From assembly GCF_033343995.1 (NCBI RefSeq), contig NZ_CP137573.1, forward strand, positions 3,257,001-3,321,000: 64,000 nt of DNA. The letters run 5' to 3'. Positions 52,459-63,020 of this stretch are shown piece after piece (the stretch's first letter is position 1; the number at the start of each line of letters is the position of its first letter). Under the pieces are notes generated by a model, which saw nothing but the letters and a program-made list of their open reading frames with translations, searched no databases and was not told the DNA's origin. Source of the stretch: Streptomyces sp. HUAS YS2. Lineage in GTDB: Bacteria; Actinomycetota; Actinomycetes; Streptomycetales; Streptomycetaceae. Position numbers and translations under genes: made by a program.

Positions 52459-54278
52459 AGGTCCTCCGGGGCGAGGGCGAGCTGGGCCGTGGTGCCGTTG
52501 TCCCAGGTCACGTGAATGGTGCGGCCGGTGACCTGGACGGTCGCGAGGGTGGTGACGGGGTCCGGGGCGGGTTCGGCGGTCAGGGAGGCGAGGGCGACGA
52601 AGAGCGTCTCGGGGCCGGTGGTGGTGCCGTGCAGGGCGGCGGTGCGGGAGTGCGGGCCCTGGAGGGTGGCGCCGGTGGGGAGTTCGACCGTCTCGGTGTC
52701 CGGCGGGTAGCCGTGGACGGCGTGCAGTTGGGCGGTGGGGCCGCCGGGGGTGGTGGCCCAGCCGGTCTGGCGGACGGCGGTGCCTTCGGGGGCTCCGGTG
52801 ACGAGATGGGCGCGGACCTCGGCGCGGCCGTGGGCGAGGGTCGCGGAAAGGACCTGGACGCCGGGGAGCGGGGTGTGGCGGGAGGCGGCCCAGCCGGGGC
52901 CGGTGCCGGCCGGGGCGGCGGGGCCGCGGCGGGTGAGGCGGCCGTCGAGGAGCAGCGCGAAGTGGTTGTCGGCGGGTTCGGGCGGGGATGTGGGGCCGGT
53001 GCGGGTGGAGTAGGCGTGGCGGGCGTAGCCGGGGTCGTCCTCGCCGGCCCGGTGGCTGCCGACGTGGTTGCTGCCGTGGTTGTGGAGGCGGACGAGTCCG
53101 TCGGCGGCGGTGGACTGGACGAGCAGTCCGGGCGGGGCGAGGGGGGTGACGGCGTCGATGGTCTCGGCGGGCAGCGGTTCCTCGGGATCGGTCCAGGCCG
53201 GGTGGGAGGCCGGGAGCAGCAGGCCGAGGAAGCCCTTCGAGGCCCAGTACGGGGAGCCGGGGCCGGAGTAGCTCTGCAGGACCGGCTCGTACGGGCCGTG
53301 CCAGCCGAGGGTGAGCAGGCCGCGCTCGTCGGTGGCGCCGCGGTCGAGGAAGTACCGGAGGCTGCCGGAGGCGAGGCGGCGGGTGGCGCCGGGGGTGAGC
53401 GGGGTGTGGCCGGTGAGGGTGCCCAGCCAGGGGGCGGCGGCCGCGGCGAAGCGGTAGGTGAGGGAGCGGCCGTACGGAAGGGGGGCGCCGTTGGCGTCGA
53501 AGAGGCGGGTGCAGGCGTCGAGTTGGGCGTTCAGGCGGGGGCCGTAGCGGTCGAGGAGGGCCTTGTCGCCGGCGAGGTGGGCGTGGAGGACGGGGTAGAA
53601 GTGCAGGGCCCAGGCGTTGTAGTGGTCGAAGGCCCGGTTGTCGCCGTCGGAGTACCAGCCGTCGCCGAGGTACCACTGCTCGATCCGGTCCAGGGAGCGC
53701 TCGATCGTGGCGGCGGCACGGTCGGTCTCGATGCCGGCGTCCTGGAGGAAGCCGGCGACGGTGAGGCCGAAGAGCCACCAGTTGTTGTCGACGGGGGACG
53801 GGTCGAGGGCGGGGAGCAGCCAGTCGACGGCGCGCTGCCGGGTGCGGTCGTCGAGGGCGTCCCAGAGCCAGGGGCGGGTGAGGCGCAGTCCGAGGGCGAC
53901 GGACGCGGACTCGACGATCGCCTGGCGGACGTCGGTGGGCTGCGGCCAGGCGTCGGGGTCGGTGTCGGGGTGCGTGCCGGGCGCTTCGGTGCCGGCGGCG
54001 AGGCCGGCGGCGTAGCGGGCGAGGTGGCCTTGCGGGTCGTCGCCGTGGGCGCCGGCGACGCGGAGCGCGGCGAGCAGGAACGTGCGGGCGTATCCCTCCA
54101 GGCCGTCGGAGCGTGCGCCGGACCAGCTGGGGCGGGGTCCGGGCAGGTCGATCAGGCCGTGCCGGGGTGAGGCGTAGGGGCGTACGGCCAGCAGGAGTTC
54201 GTCGGCCGCGTTCTCCCAGTGCGCTCGGGTCCATCCGGTGTACGGGCTGAGCTCACGGTTCTCGGGCGGCGTGGGCAT
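52455..54278 (-). CDS. DUF2264 family protein (carbohydrate-locus)
   Basis: A 607-residue cytoplasmic protein of family DUF2264. The N-terminal (alpha/alpha)-barrel-like half has WTRAHWENAADELL, SVALGLRLTRPWLWDALDDR, NNWWLFGLTVAGFL and the conserved YSDGDNRAFDHYNAWALHFY (about 208-227). The C-terminal half is beta-rich. Such proteins occur with polysaccharide lyase and sugar-uptake genes and are suspected glycoside-processing enzymes; catalytic residues are not established. ATG 54278. The operator-rich intergenic region upstream is shared with the DeoR/LacI-type regulator. Confidence 0.85.
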   Translation of the reverse strand: MPTPPENRELSPYTGWTRAHWENAADELLLAVRPYASPRHGLIDLPGPRPSWSGARSDGLEGYARTFLLAALRVAGAHGDDPQGHLARYAAGLAAGTEAPGTHPDTDPDAWPQPTDVRQAIVESASVALGLRLTRPWLWDALDDRTRQRAVDWLLPALDPSPVDNNWWLFGLTVAGFLQDAGIETDRAAATIERSLDRIEQWYLGDGWYSDGDNRAFDHYNAWALHFYPVLHAHLAGDKALLDRYGPRLNAQLDACTRLFDANGAPLPYGRSLTYRFAAAAAPWLGTLTGHTPLTPGATRRLASGSLRYFLDRGATDERGLLTLGWHGPYEPVLQSYSGPGSPYWASKGFLGLLLPASHPAWTDPEEPLPAETIDAVTPLAPPGLLVQSTAADGLVRLHNHGSNHVGSHRAGEDDPGYARHAYSTRTGPTSPPEPADNHFALLLDGRLTRRGPAAPAGTGPGWAASRHTPLPGVQVLSATLAHGRAEVRAHLVTGAPEGTAVRQTGWATTPGGPTAQLHAVHGYPPDTETVELPTGATLQGPHSRTAALHGTTTGPETLFVALASLTAEPAPDPVTTLATVQVTGRTIHVTWDNGTTAQLALAPEDL

Positions 54279-54323
54279 GATGCTCCCTGAGGCGGACGTC
54301 GGCGTCGCCCGGAATCCTGAACA

Positions 54324-54385
54324 CGCTCCGATCGAACGTCAAGGCAATCGGAGCGAATGATCGAAACTCCCGCCGTTCGATCATT
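54324..54385. promoter_or_regulatory. Two inverted-repeat operators between DUF2264 and regulator genes
   Basis: Repeat A: CGCTCCGAT (54324-54332) and ATCGGAGCG (54347-54355), 14-base spacer. Repeat B: AATGATCGAA (54356-54365) and TTCGATCATT (54376-54385), 10-base spacer. Both arms of B and the left part of A contain GATCGAA, also seen before the ABC importer at 55553-55570. They are likely sites of the regulator at 54438. Confidence 0.65.
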
Positions 54386-54437
54386 CTGATCTAAGGTCTC
54401 TCCAGGGACCACCACCACCGCGAGGGGGAACTGCACC

Positions 54438-55535
54438 GTGCGCGAGAGTGCTGCCGAACGACACGACCGACTGCTGGCCCTGGTGCGCGAGCGCGGCACG
54501 GCCCGCGTCTCCGACCTGGCCGGCCTGCTCGGGGTCTCCCCCGTCACCGCCCGCCGGGACGTCGAGACACTGGCCGGGAAGGGCCTGCTCGACCGGGTGC
54601 ACGGCCAGGTCTCCTGGCCCCGCGGGCAGGGTGCGCCGGGCGCTCCGGGGGCCGCCGAGGGGCTGGTGCTCGGCCTGCTCGCGCCCTCGGCCACGTACTA
54701 CTTCGCCGAGGTCATCCGGGGTGCGCACGAGGCCGCGGCACGGTTCGGGGCCCGGCTGATCCTGCGGATCTCGGACTACCGGCCGGACGAGGACCGGGCC
54801 CGCACGGAGGGCCTGCTGGCCGCGGGCGCGCAGGGCGTGCTCGTCGCGCCGGGCTGGCGCGGCCCGCAGGACCGGCTCGCGTACGGGGACTGGCTCGCCG
54901 AACTGCCCGTACCCGCCGTGCTCCTGGAGCGCCGGGCCGACCCGGGCACCCCGCTCGACGGCTTGGACCGGGTGGTCTCCGACCACGGTCACGGGGTCCT
55001 GCTCGCCCTGCGGCACCTGCTGGGCCTGGGCCGCACCACCCCGGTCCTGGTGGCCCGCGCGGACAGCCCGACCGCGCTGGCGGTGCGCGCCGGATACGAC
55101 GACGCGCTGCGCGTGCTGGGCCTGGAGGCGCCCCGTCCGGTGATCGACTCGGTGCCGGCGGAGGCGGACCCGGAGGGCTTCGAGCGGGCGGTGCGGGCGC
55201 TGCGCGAGGCGGTCGGAGCGGGGGCCACCGCCGCCCTGGTGCACAACGACGTGGACGCGATCCAGATCGTCCAGCGGCTCGCCGAGTCGGGCGTACGGGT
55301 CCCGGAGGACCTGGCCCTCATCGCGTACGACGACGAGGTCGCCGCGCTCGCCGACATTCCGCTGACCGCGGTCGCCCCGCCCAAGCGCCAGGTGGGCCGG
55401 CACGCCGCGGAACTGCTGGTGGAGCGGCTGACGGAGGGCTCGGCCGGCCCCGACGAGGAGGCGGCCGCGCGGCGGCATCTGAGCGTGCTGCCGCGGCTGC
55501 GGGTGCGGGCCTCGTGCGGGGCGCAGGGCGGATGA
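54438..55535 (+). CDS. DeoR/LacI hybrid transcriptional regulator
   Basis: A 365-residue regulator that joins a DeoR-type winged HTH (RHDRLLALVRERGTARVSDL, SPVTARRDVETLAGKGLLDR) to a LacI-like periplasmic-binding-fold sensor domain (about 75-360; GLLAPSATYYFAEVIRGAHE, ALIAYDDEVAALADIPLTAV). It should repress or control the adjacent sugar-import locus in response to a sugar. GTG 54438 follows AGGGGG. The inverted repeats upstream and before the importer are its probable operators. Confidence 0.88.
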   Translation: MRESAAERHDRLLALVRERGTARVSDLAGLLGVSPVTARRDVETLAGKGLLDRVHGQVSWPRGQGAPGAPGAAEGLVLGLLAPSATYYFAEVIRGAHEAAARFGARLILRISDYRPDEDRARTEGLLAAGAQGVLVAPGWRGPQDRLAYGDWLAELPVPAVLLERRADPGTPLDGLDRVVSDHGHGVLLALRHLLGLGRTTPVLVARADSPTALAVRAGYDDALRVLGLEAPRPVIDSVPAEADPEGFERAVRALREAVGAGATAALVHNDVDAIQIVQRLAESGVRVPEDLALIAYDDEVAALADIPLTAVAPPKRQVGRHAAELLVERLTEGSAGPDEEAAARRHLSVLPRLRVRASCGAQGG

Positions 55536-55552
55536 GCCATCCCTGATCGATC

Positions 55553-55614
55553 TGATCTATTTTTCGATCAATCAATCTTTCGCTCTTGACTTCGGTCATG
55601 AACGGTCACAGGAT
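55553..55614 (+). promoter_or_regulatory. Promoter and operator of the ABC sugar importer
   Basis: TGATC (55553-55557) and GATCA (55566-55570) form an inverted pair with ATTTTTC between, resembling the GATCGAA operators at 54356. Downstream are TTGACT (55586-55591), 17 bases and CAGGAT (55609-55614), a plausible promoter starting about 35 bases before the GTG at 55655. Confidence 0.5.
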
Positions 55615-55654
55615 CACGCCACACACCCCGTGCCGCCGTCCCAGGAGCCGTGCC

Positions 55655-56965
55655 GTGAGCCCTAGTTGGAGCAGAACGTCCCGTGTCATAGCCTGCGCCG
55701 CCACCGCCCTCGCCGTCCTCACGGCCTGCGGCGGAAGCGGCGACGACACCGCGTCGAACGAACCCGTGACCATCACCTTCTGGGGCTGGGCCAAGGGCTC
55801 CAAGGACGTGGTCGACGCGTTCAACGCCTCGCACAAGAACATCCAGGTGGACTTCGAGGAGATCCCCTCCGGCAACGCCGGCGGCTACGCCAAGATCTCC
55901 AACGCCGTGAAGGCCGGGAACGCCCCCGACCTGGTCTCCATCGAGTACCCCTCGCTCCCCGAGTTCGTCAGCTCGGGCGCCCTCCAGGACATCGGCGACC
56001 AGTTCACCGACGAGGACCGCAAGAAGCTGCTGCCGCAGGCCGTCGACCTCACCACCCTCGGGGGCAAGACCTGGGCCGTCCCCTTCGACGCCGCCCCGCA
56101 GGCCTTCTACTACCGCAAGGACCTGTTCACGAAGCACGGCATCGAGGTGCCCACCACCTGGGACGCCTTCAAGTCCGCGGCGGAGAAGGTGAAGAAGGCG
56201 GACTCCAAGGCCCGCATCGCCACCTTCTTCCCGGACGACCCGACCACCTTCGAGGCCATGGCCTGGCAGGCCGGCGCCCAGTGGTTCAAGGCCGAGAACG
56301 ACACCTGGAAGGTGAACACCACCGACCCGGCCACCACCAAGGTCGCCACCTACTGGCAGGGCCTGCTCGACGCCGATCTCGTCCACAAGAACGCCTCGTT
56401 CAGCCCCGAGTGGACCGGCTCGCTGAAGAACGGCACGACCGTCGGCTACCTCGGCGCGTCCTGGGGCGCGGGCGTCCTCAAGGGCACCCTGCCCGAGCAG
56501 AGCGGCAAGTGGGCCGTCGCCCCGGTGCCGACCTGGGACGGCAAGCCCGCCAGCGGCATGCTCGGCGGCTCCACCTTCGCGGTGACCAAGGACAGCAAGA
56601 AGAAGGACGCCGCCGTCGAGTTCGCCGAGTGGATGGCCACCACCGAGGAGGGCGTGAAGGCCCGCATCGCCTCCGGCACGTCGAGTGCCTTCCCCGCCGC
56701 CACCGCACTGCGCCCGGTCGCCAAGTCGGTCTTCGACGCGGGCTTCTACGGCGGCCAGGACATCTACGCCCTCTTCGAGCAGTCCGGCACCTCCATCGGC
56801 CAGGAGTGGGCCTGGGGTCCGACGACCGGCACCACCAACACCACCATCAAGGACGCCTTCGGCAAGGTCGCCAAGGGCGGTCCGACCCTCGCCGACGGGA
56901 TCAAGGCCGGTCACGACGCCACGGTCGCCGAGCTGAAGAAGCGCGGCCTGAAGGTCGAGGGCTGA
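55655..56965 (+). CDS. Sugar ABC transporter substrate-binding lipoprotein
   Basis: A 436-residue lipoprotein of the family 1 extracellular solute-binding type. The signal ends in the lipobox LTAC with Cys25. The mature domain (VTITFWGWAKGSKDVVDAFN) shows family blocks such as YYRKDLFTKHGIEVPTTWDAF and TPTWDGK-like VPTWDGKPASGMLGG. GTG 55655 follows AGGAG and gives a clean lipoprotein signal; the frame is open back to 55586, but that would cover the predicted promoter. It captures an unknown sugar or oligosaccharide and delivers it to the permeases at 56970 and 57857. Confidence 0.92.
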   Translation: MSPSWSRTSRVIACAATALAVLTACGGSGDDTASNEPVTITFWGWAKGSKDVVDAFNASHKNIQVDFEEIPSGNAGGYAKISNAVKAGNAPDLVSIEYPSLPEFVSSGALQDIGDQFTDEDRKKLLPQAVDLTTLGGKTWAVPFDAAPQAFYYRKDLFTKHGIEVPTTWDAFKSAAEKVKKADSKARIATFFPDDPTTFEAMAWQAGAQWFKAENDTWKVNTTDPATTKVATYWQGLLDADLVHKNASFSPEWTGSLKNGTTVGYLGASWGAGVLKGTLPEQSGKWAVAPVPTWDGKPASGMLGGSTFAVTKDSKKKDAAVEFAEWMATTEEGVKARIASGTSSAFPAATALRPVAKSVFDAGFYGGQDIYALFEQSGTSIGQEWAWGPTTGTTNTTIKDAFGKVAKGGPTLADGIKAGHDATVAELKKRGLKVEG

Positions 56966-56969
56966 TCCG

Positions 56970-57860
56970 GTGAAGGCCCGCACCCGCGCCGCGATATGCC
57001 TGCTGACCCCGTTCTTCGTCCTGTTCACCGCGGTGACGGCCATCCCGATCGGATACGCGGTCTGGCTCAGCCTGTTCACCGAGAAGCAGTCCGGACTGGG
57101 CTTCGGCGGCAGCGAGTCCGTGTTCAACGGGCTCGGGAACTACACCGCGGCGCTGGGTGACCGGGCCTTCCGCGAGGGCTTCGGCGTGCTGCTCGGATAC
57201 TGCCTGCTCTACATCCCGCTGCTGCTCGCCGGGGCCCTCGGCCTCGCCCTGCTCCTCGACTCGACGCTCGCCCGCGCCCGCCGCTTCTTCCAGCTCGCGC
57301 TCTTCCTGCCGCACGCCGTCCCCGGCATCATCGCCGCGCTGATCTGGGTGTACCTGTACACCCCGCAACTCAGCCCGGTCGTCGAGGCGATGGAGGCCGG
57401 CGGGATCGGCTTCGACTTCTTCTCGCCGGAGGGCTCCCTCCCGTCCGTGGTCAACATCGCGCTGTGGGAGTGGCTCGGCTACAACATGGTCATCTTCTAC
57501 GCGGCCCTGCAGGCCATCGACCGCTCCGTCCTGGAGGCGGCCACGGTCGACGGGGCCGGGGCCTGGCGGATCGCCTTCGGCATCAAGCTCCCCCTGATCC
57601 GCGCCTCGCTCGTGATGGTCGGACTGTTCACCGTCATCGGCTCGCTGCAGCTGTTCACCGAGCCGCTGATCCTCAACAAGGGCACCGGATCCGCCGTCAC
57701 CTCCACCTGGACGCCGAACATGTACGCGTACACCGCGGCCTTCGACCGCAACGACTACGGGCTGGCCGCCGCCGCGTCCGTCCTGCTCGCCCTCACCGCC
57801 GCGCTGCTCTCCTTCGGCGTCACCCGCCTGACCGGCCGCAGGAAGGAGCGCACGGCATGA
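56970..57860 (+). CDS. Sugar ABC transporter permease
   Basis: A 296-residue inner-membrane permease of the MalF/UgpA type. Six hydrophobic helices are visible from ICLLTPFFVLFTAVTAIPIG to the C-terminal LALTAALLSFGV. The EAA loop that contacts the ATPase reads EAATVDGAGAWRIAFGIKLP. GTG 56970 lies five bases after the binding-protein stop, so translation is coupled. It overlaps the next permease by four bases. No ATPase gene is present; as is common in Streptomyces, a shared MsiK-type ATPase may be used. Confidence 0.92.
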   Translation: MKARTRAAICLLTPFFVLFTAVTAIPIGYAVWLSLFTEKQSGLGFGGSESVFNGLGNYTAALGDRAFREGFGVLLGYCLLYIPLLLAGALGLALLLDSTLARARRFFQLALFLPHAVPGIIAALIWVYLYTPQLSPVVEAMEAGGIGFDFFSPEGSLPSVVNIALWEWLGYNMVIFYAALQAIDRSVLEAATVDGAGAWRIAFGIKLPLIRASLVMVGLFTVIGSLQLFTEPLILNKGTGSAVTSTWTPNMYAYTAAFDRNDYGLAAAASVLLALTAALLSFGVTRLTGRRKERTA

Positions 57861-58714
57861 GCCGCCGCAACCGCACCCCGAACGTCTGGCTGTCGAGGAC
57901 CGCCGTCAACGGCGCGCTGCTGCTGGCCGTCGGCTACATGCTCTTCCCCCTCGCCTGGCTGGTCACCGCCGCCACCAAGGACGCGGGCGGGCTGCTCGCC
58001 GGCGACGCCTTCTCCTTCGAGGGCTTCGACCTCGCCGGCAATCTGTCCCGCCTCGCCGAACAGGGCGACGGCGTCTACTTCCGCTGGTACCTCAACAGCC
58101 TGCTGTACGCGGGCGTGGGCGCCGCCGGCTGCGCGCTGATCAGCGTCGCCGCCGGATACGCCTTCCACAGCTACGACTTCCGGGCGAAGGAGAAGCTCTT
58201 CGGCGTCGTGCTGCTCGGCGTGCTCGTGCCCAGCACCGCACTCGCCCTGCCCATGTACCTGTTGGCCAGCGAGATCGGCGCGGTCAACACCGCCTGGGCC
58301 GTCCTGATCCCCGTGCTCGTCAACCCGTTCGGCGTGTACCTCGCCCGGGTCTTCTGCGCCGGCTACATCCCCGACGAGGCCCTGGAGGCCGCGCGTATCG
58401 ACGGGGCCGGCGAACTGCGCACCTTCTGGTCCATCGGTCTGCGCATGGTCATGCCGGGGTTCGTGACGATCTTCCTCTTCCAGTTCACCGCCATCTGGAA
58501 CAACTTCTTCCTCCCGCTGGTGATGCTCTCGGACCAGAACCTCTTCCCGCTGAGCCTCGGCCTGTACGCGTGGAACAGCAACGCCCACGCCGAACCCGGG
58601 TACTACCCCCTCGTCGTCACCGGATCCCTGCTCGCCGTCGTCCCCCTCGTCGTCGCCTTCGTCTCCCTGCAGCGCCACTGGAAGGCCGGCCTCACCGCCG
58701 GCAGCGTCAAGTGA
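57857..58714 (+). CDS. Sugar ABC transporter permease
   Basis: A 285-residue MalG/UgpE-type permease. Six helices begin with LLLAVGYMLFPLAWLVTAAT; the EAA loop is EAARIDGAGELRTFWSIGLR. The ATG at 57857 follows AAGGAG and overlaps the preceding stop (ATGA). With the partner permease it forms the import channel. A hydroxyacid dehydrogenase gene follows, 17 bases on. Confidence 0.92.
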   Translation: MSRRNRTPNVWLSRTAVNGALLLAVGYMLFPLAWLVTAATKDAGGLLAGDAFSFEGFDLAGNLSRLAEQGDGVYFRWYLNSLLYAGVGAAGCALISVAAGYAFHSYDFRAKEKLFGVVLLGVLVPSTALALPMYLLASEIGAVNTAWAVLIPVLVNPFGVYLARVFCAGYIPDEALEAARIDGAGELRTFWSIGLRMVMPGFVTIFLFQFTAIWNNFFLPLVMLSDQNLFPLSLGLYAWNSNAHAEPGYYPLVVTGSLLAVVPLVVAFVSLQRHWKAGLTAGSVK

Positions 58715-58731
58715 GGAGCCCGCGTTCCACG

Positions 58732-59760
58732 ATGCACCACACGACTGACAACCGACCGGCCCTGCTGCTCGCCATGGGCCCCGGCGTCGCCGAACGCCTC
58801 CTCGGCCCCGCCCACCGGAACCGGCTCACCGCCCTCGCCCGCACCGACCCGCACCTCGTGGCCCACGACCTCGTCGCCCCGAGCCCCCGGGTGGCCGCCG
58901 CGCTCGCCGAGGCGGAGGTCCTGCTCACCTGCTGGGGGGCGACCCCGCTCACCGCCGAGGTCCTGGCCCGCGCCCCGCGCCTGCGGGCCGTCGTGCACGC
59001 GGCCGGCTCGGTCAAGCACCACGTCACCGACGCCTGCTGGGAGCGCGGGCTCGCCGTCACCTCGGCAGCCTCGGCCAACGCCCTGCCGGTCGCCGAGTAC
59101 ACGCTCGCCGCGATCCTGCTCGCCGGGAAGCGGGCCCTGCACGCGGCGCGCCGGTACGCGGAGGTCCGCGCCCCGCACGACTGGCTGGAGGAGTCCGCCC
59201 GCTGGGGCAACTACCGCCGGACGGTGGGCCTGGTCGGCGCTTCCCGGATCGGCCGCCGGGTGATCGAGCTGCTGCGCCCGTTCGACTTCGAGATCCTGCT
59301 GTACGACCCGTACGTCACCCCGGGCGAGGCGGCGGCCCTCGGCGTCGAGGCCACCGACCTCGACACCCTGTGCGCGCGCAGCTCGATCGTCTCCGTCCAC
59401 GCGCCCCAACTCCCCTCCACGCACGCCATGATCGGTGCCCGTCAGCTCGCCCTGGTGCCGGACGGCGGCACGCTGATCAACACGGCGCGCGGCTCCCTCG
59501 TCGACGAGGACGCCCTCCTGCCGCACCTCGTCTCCGGCCGGCTGCACGCCGTGCTCGACGTCACCGACCCCGAGGTGCCTGCGCCGGACTCATCGCTGTA
59601 CGAGCTGCCCAACGTGCTGCTCACCCCGCACATCGCCGGCTCGCTGGGCAACGAGCTGCACCGGATGGCGGACCACGCGCTGGACGAGCTGGCCCGGTAC
59701 GGGCAGGGCGAGCCGTTCGCGGAGGCGGTACGGCCGGGCGATCTGACCAGGTCGGCGTAA
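58732..59760 (+). CDS. D-2-hydroxyacid dehydrogenase family protein
   Basis: A 342-residue protein. The Rossmann motif is VGLVGASRIGRRVIELL. The catalytic Arg is in LINTARGSLVDE, the Glu probably in DVTDPEVPAP and the His in LLTPHIAGS, so the active triad appears complete. It follows the permeases in the same direction and probably reduces or oxidises a 2-oxo/2-hydroxy sugar acid derived from the imported compound. ATG 58732; a ribosome site (GAGGAG) is rather far, about 13 bases. Confidence 0.85.
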   Translation: MHHTTDNRPALLLAMGPGVAERLLGPAHRNRLTALARTDPHLVAHDLVAPSPRVAAALAEAEVLLTCWGATPLTAEVLARAPRLRAVVHAAGSVKHHVTDACWERGLAVTSAASANALPVAEYTLAAILLAGKRALHAARRYAEVRAPHDWLEESARWGNYRRTVGLVGASRIGRRVIELLRPFDFEILLYDPYVTPGEAAALGVEATDLDTLCARSSIVSVHAPQLPSTHAMIGARQLALVPDGGTLINTARGSLVDEDALLPHLVSGRLHAVLDVTDPEVPAPDSSLYELPNVLLTPHIAGSLGNELHRMADHALDELARYGQGEPFAEAVRPGDLTRSA

Positions 59761-59774
59761 TGTCGGCCGACGCC

Positions 59775-59780
59775 TAAAAT
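59775..59780 (+). promoter_or_regulatory. Candidate -10 of the SnoaL-like gene
   Basis: TAAAAT lies 31 bases before the ATG at 59811. No clear -35 is seen at the usual distance. Confidence 0.35.
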
Positions 59781-59810
59781 GGAGGGGTTCCCACCGGGTC
59801 GGGAGGCGTC

Positions 59811-60509
59811 ATGACATTCGTGCAGATAATCGACTGCAAGACCAGCCGGGTCGACGACCTGAACCGGCTCATGGACGAGTGGGTCGAACAGACCGAGGGC
59901 AAGCGCACCGCCACCCACAGCATCGTCGGCAAGGACCGCTCGGACGCCTCGCACGTCGTGGAGATCGTCGAGTTCCCCTCGTACGACGTGGCGATGCGCA
60001 ACTCGCAGCTGCCCGAGACCGATCGGATCTTCCGCGAGATGGTCGCGCTCTGTGACGAGATGCCGACCTTCACGGACCTGGACGTGGTCCGGGACGAGGC
60101 GCTGTACAAGACGAACGCCCGGCGGCTCTTCGAGATGATCGCGACCGAGGAGGACACCGCGCTGCTCGACCAGGTCCTGGCCGAGGGGTACCACGACCAC
60201 GACCCGACCAACGAGCAGGACGTCATCGGCATGGACGCCGTCCGCCGCGAGGTGGAGATGTGGCGGGGCGGCTTCGACTTCGCGTTCACCATCGACGACC
60301 AGATCGCCGAGGGCGACCGGGTCTGCACCCGCTGGACCTGGAACGCCACGCACACCGGCGACTTCATGGGCCTCCAGCCCACCGGCATGCAGGTCACCAT
60401 GACCGGCACGACCGTCCACCGCTGCCGGGAGGACGGCAAGCTGGTGGAGGGCTGGTGGCAGTACGACCTGCTCGGCCTGATGGGTCAGCTCGGCGCCGTG
60501 GAGGCGTAG
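59811..60509 (+). CDS. Two-domain protein with SnoaL-like (ester cyclase) domain
   Basis: A 232-residue protein. The first ~95 residues look like a ferredoxin-like/ABM-type domain (MTFVQIIDCKTSRVDDLNRL, VVEIVEFPSYDVAMRNSQLP). The remainder is a SnoaL/NTF2-like fold (TNARRLFEMIATEED, RRWTWxATHTGDFMGLQPTG-type pattern, VTMTGTTVHRC, GWWQYDLLGLMGQLG). SnoaL-type proteins cyclise polyketides or hydrolyse small compounds; the activity here is unknown. ATG 59811 follows GGGAGG. It is convergent with groEL. Confidence 0.8.
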   Translation: MTFVQIIDCKTSRVDDLNRLMDEWVEQTEGKRTATHSIVGKDRSDASHVVEIVEFPSYDVAMRNSQLPETDRIFREMVALCDEMPTFTDLDVVRDEALYKTNARRLFEMIATEEDTALLDQVLAEGYHDHDPTNEQDVIGMDAVRREVEMWRGGFDFAFTIDDQIAEGDRVCTRWTWNATHTGDFMGLQPTGMQVTMTGTTVHRCREDGKLVEGWWQYDLLGLMGQLGAVEA

Positions 60510-60559
60510 CCGCCCTCGCGTGCTCCCGTGCGCGGCGAGGCCCCCGCGCCGTACGCGAC

Positions 60560-60594
60560 GAGGCCCCCGCTCCCTTCCCGGGAACGGGGGCCTC
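60560..60594. terminator. Bidirectional terminator between the SnoaL-like gene and groEL
   Basis: GAGGCCCCCG (60560-60569) and CGGGGGCCTC (60585-60594) pair perfectly. The 15-base centre contains further pairing (TCCC with GGGA). Confidence 0.88.
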
Positions 60595-60615
60595 CTCAGC
60601 TACCGGTTACGGAGC

Positions 60616-62253
<1,638 letters not shown>

Positions 62254-62356
62254 TCAGCCCTCTCGAATGTGGTGACTCGTGGTGAAAACGAACTGCGCCC
62301 CAGGACGCCCAATGCGGGGTCGAGGGGCGCAGCTCAAAGCATCTGGCTTCGGCGAA

Positions 62357-62665
62357 TTACTTCTCGACGATCGCGAGCACGTCGCGAGCCGAGAGGACGA
62401 GGTACTCCTCGCCGTTGTACTTCACCTCGGTGCCGCCGTACTTGCTGTACAGCACGATGTCGCCGGTCTTGACGTCGAGCGGCAGGCGCTCGCCGTTCTC
62501 GAAGCGGCCCGGGCCGACGGCCAGGACGACGCCCTCCTGGGGCTTCTCCTTGGCGGTGTCCGGGATGACCAGGCCAGAGGCCGTGGTCTGCTCGGCGTCG
62601 AGCGGCTGGACCACAATGCGGTCCTCGAGCGGCTTGATGGCAACCTTGGAGCTGGTGGTCGTCAC
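62357..62665 (-). CDS. groES: 10-kDa co-chaperonin GroES
   Basis: A 102-residue co-chaperonin that caps GroEL. The sequence [20 protein letters not shown], the mobile loop around [15 protein letters not shown], and [20 protein letters not shown] are typical. ATG 62665 follows GGAGG-type sequence (GGGGGAGG). Two CIRCE elements upstream place it under HrcA repression. Confidence 0.97.
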   Translation of the reverse strand: MTTTSSKVAIKPLEDRIVVQPLDAEQTTASGLVIPDTAKEKPQEGVVLAVGPGRFENGERLPLDVKTGDIVLYSKYGGTEVKYNGEEYLVLSARDVLAIVEK

Positions 62666-62764
62666 GATCCGACCTCCCCCTTCGGAGATCTCACGGGGTT
62701 AACTGTCTGAGGTGGCGACCAGGTGGATCCGTCGTCGCGGGTGCCGGACCTGCCCGTCGCTGTG

Positions 62765-62791
62765 TTGGCACTCTCCAGTGGGGAGTGCCAG
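62765..62791 (-). promoter_or_regulatory. CIRCE operator 2
   Basis: TTGGCACTC-N9-GAGTGCCAG (62765-62791) matches the CIRCE consensus TTAGCACTC-N9-GAGTGCTAA with a few changes. HrcA binding here would block groES transcription just downstream of the start. Confidence 0.8.
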
Positions 62792-62796
62792 AGCCG

Positions 62797-62838
62797 AGAC
62801 TATGACCGCGATTAGCACTCGGTCAAGCGGAGTGCCAA
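62797..62838 (-). promoter_or_regulatory. groES promoter overlapping CIRCE operator 1
   Basis: CIRCE 1 is TTAGCACTC-N9-GAGTGCCAA (62812-62838). On the minus strand TTGACC (62826-62821), 18 bases and TAGTCT (62802-62797) form a vegetative promoter embedded in it, so bound HrcA would exclude RNA polymerase. Confidence 0.85.
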
Positions 62839-63020
62839 TTCACGACGGCGTGCCGCGACTGCGCGGCCCCGGCCGACAGGGGCGCCACCTTGCGGACGGC
62901 CTTCCGGCCGAGCCGCTCGATCGGGTCCACCGCGTCCCCGGAGGACGCGCATCCCGGCGCGGTGGAGAGCGCGCCGGCCGCCAGCAGTCCGGCGAGCAGC
63001 CGCCGTACCGCCGGACTCAT
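62823..63020 (-). CDS. Small putative lipoprotein
   Basis: A 65-residue frame whose ATG overlaps the stop of the deacetylase gene (ATGA), implying coupled translation. It begins MSPAVRRLLAGLLAAGALST and has a lipobox-like APGC (Cys24), then a short basic mature part (IERLGRKAVRKVAPL). Function unknown. Its stop codon lies inside CIRCE 1 and next to the groES -35 element. Confidence 0.6.
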   Translation of the reverse strand: MSPAVRRLLAGLLAAGALSTAPGCASSGDAVDPIERLGRKAVRKVAPLSAGAAQSRHAVVNWHSA

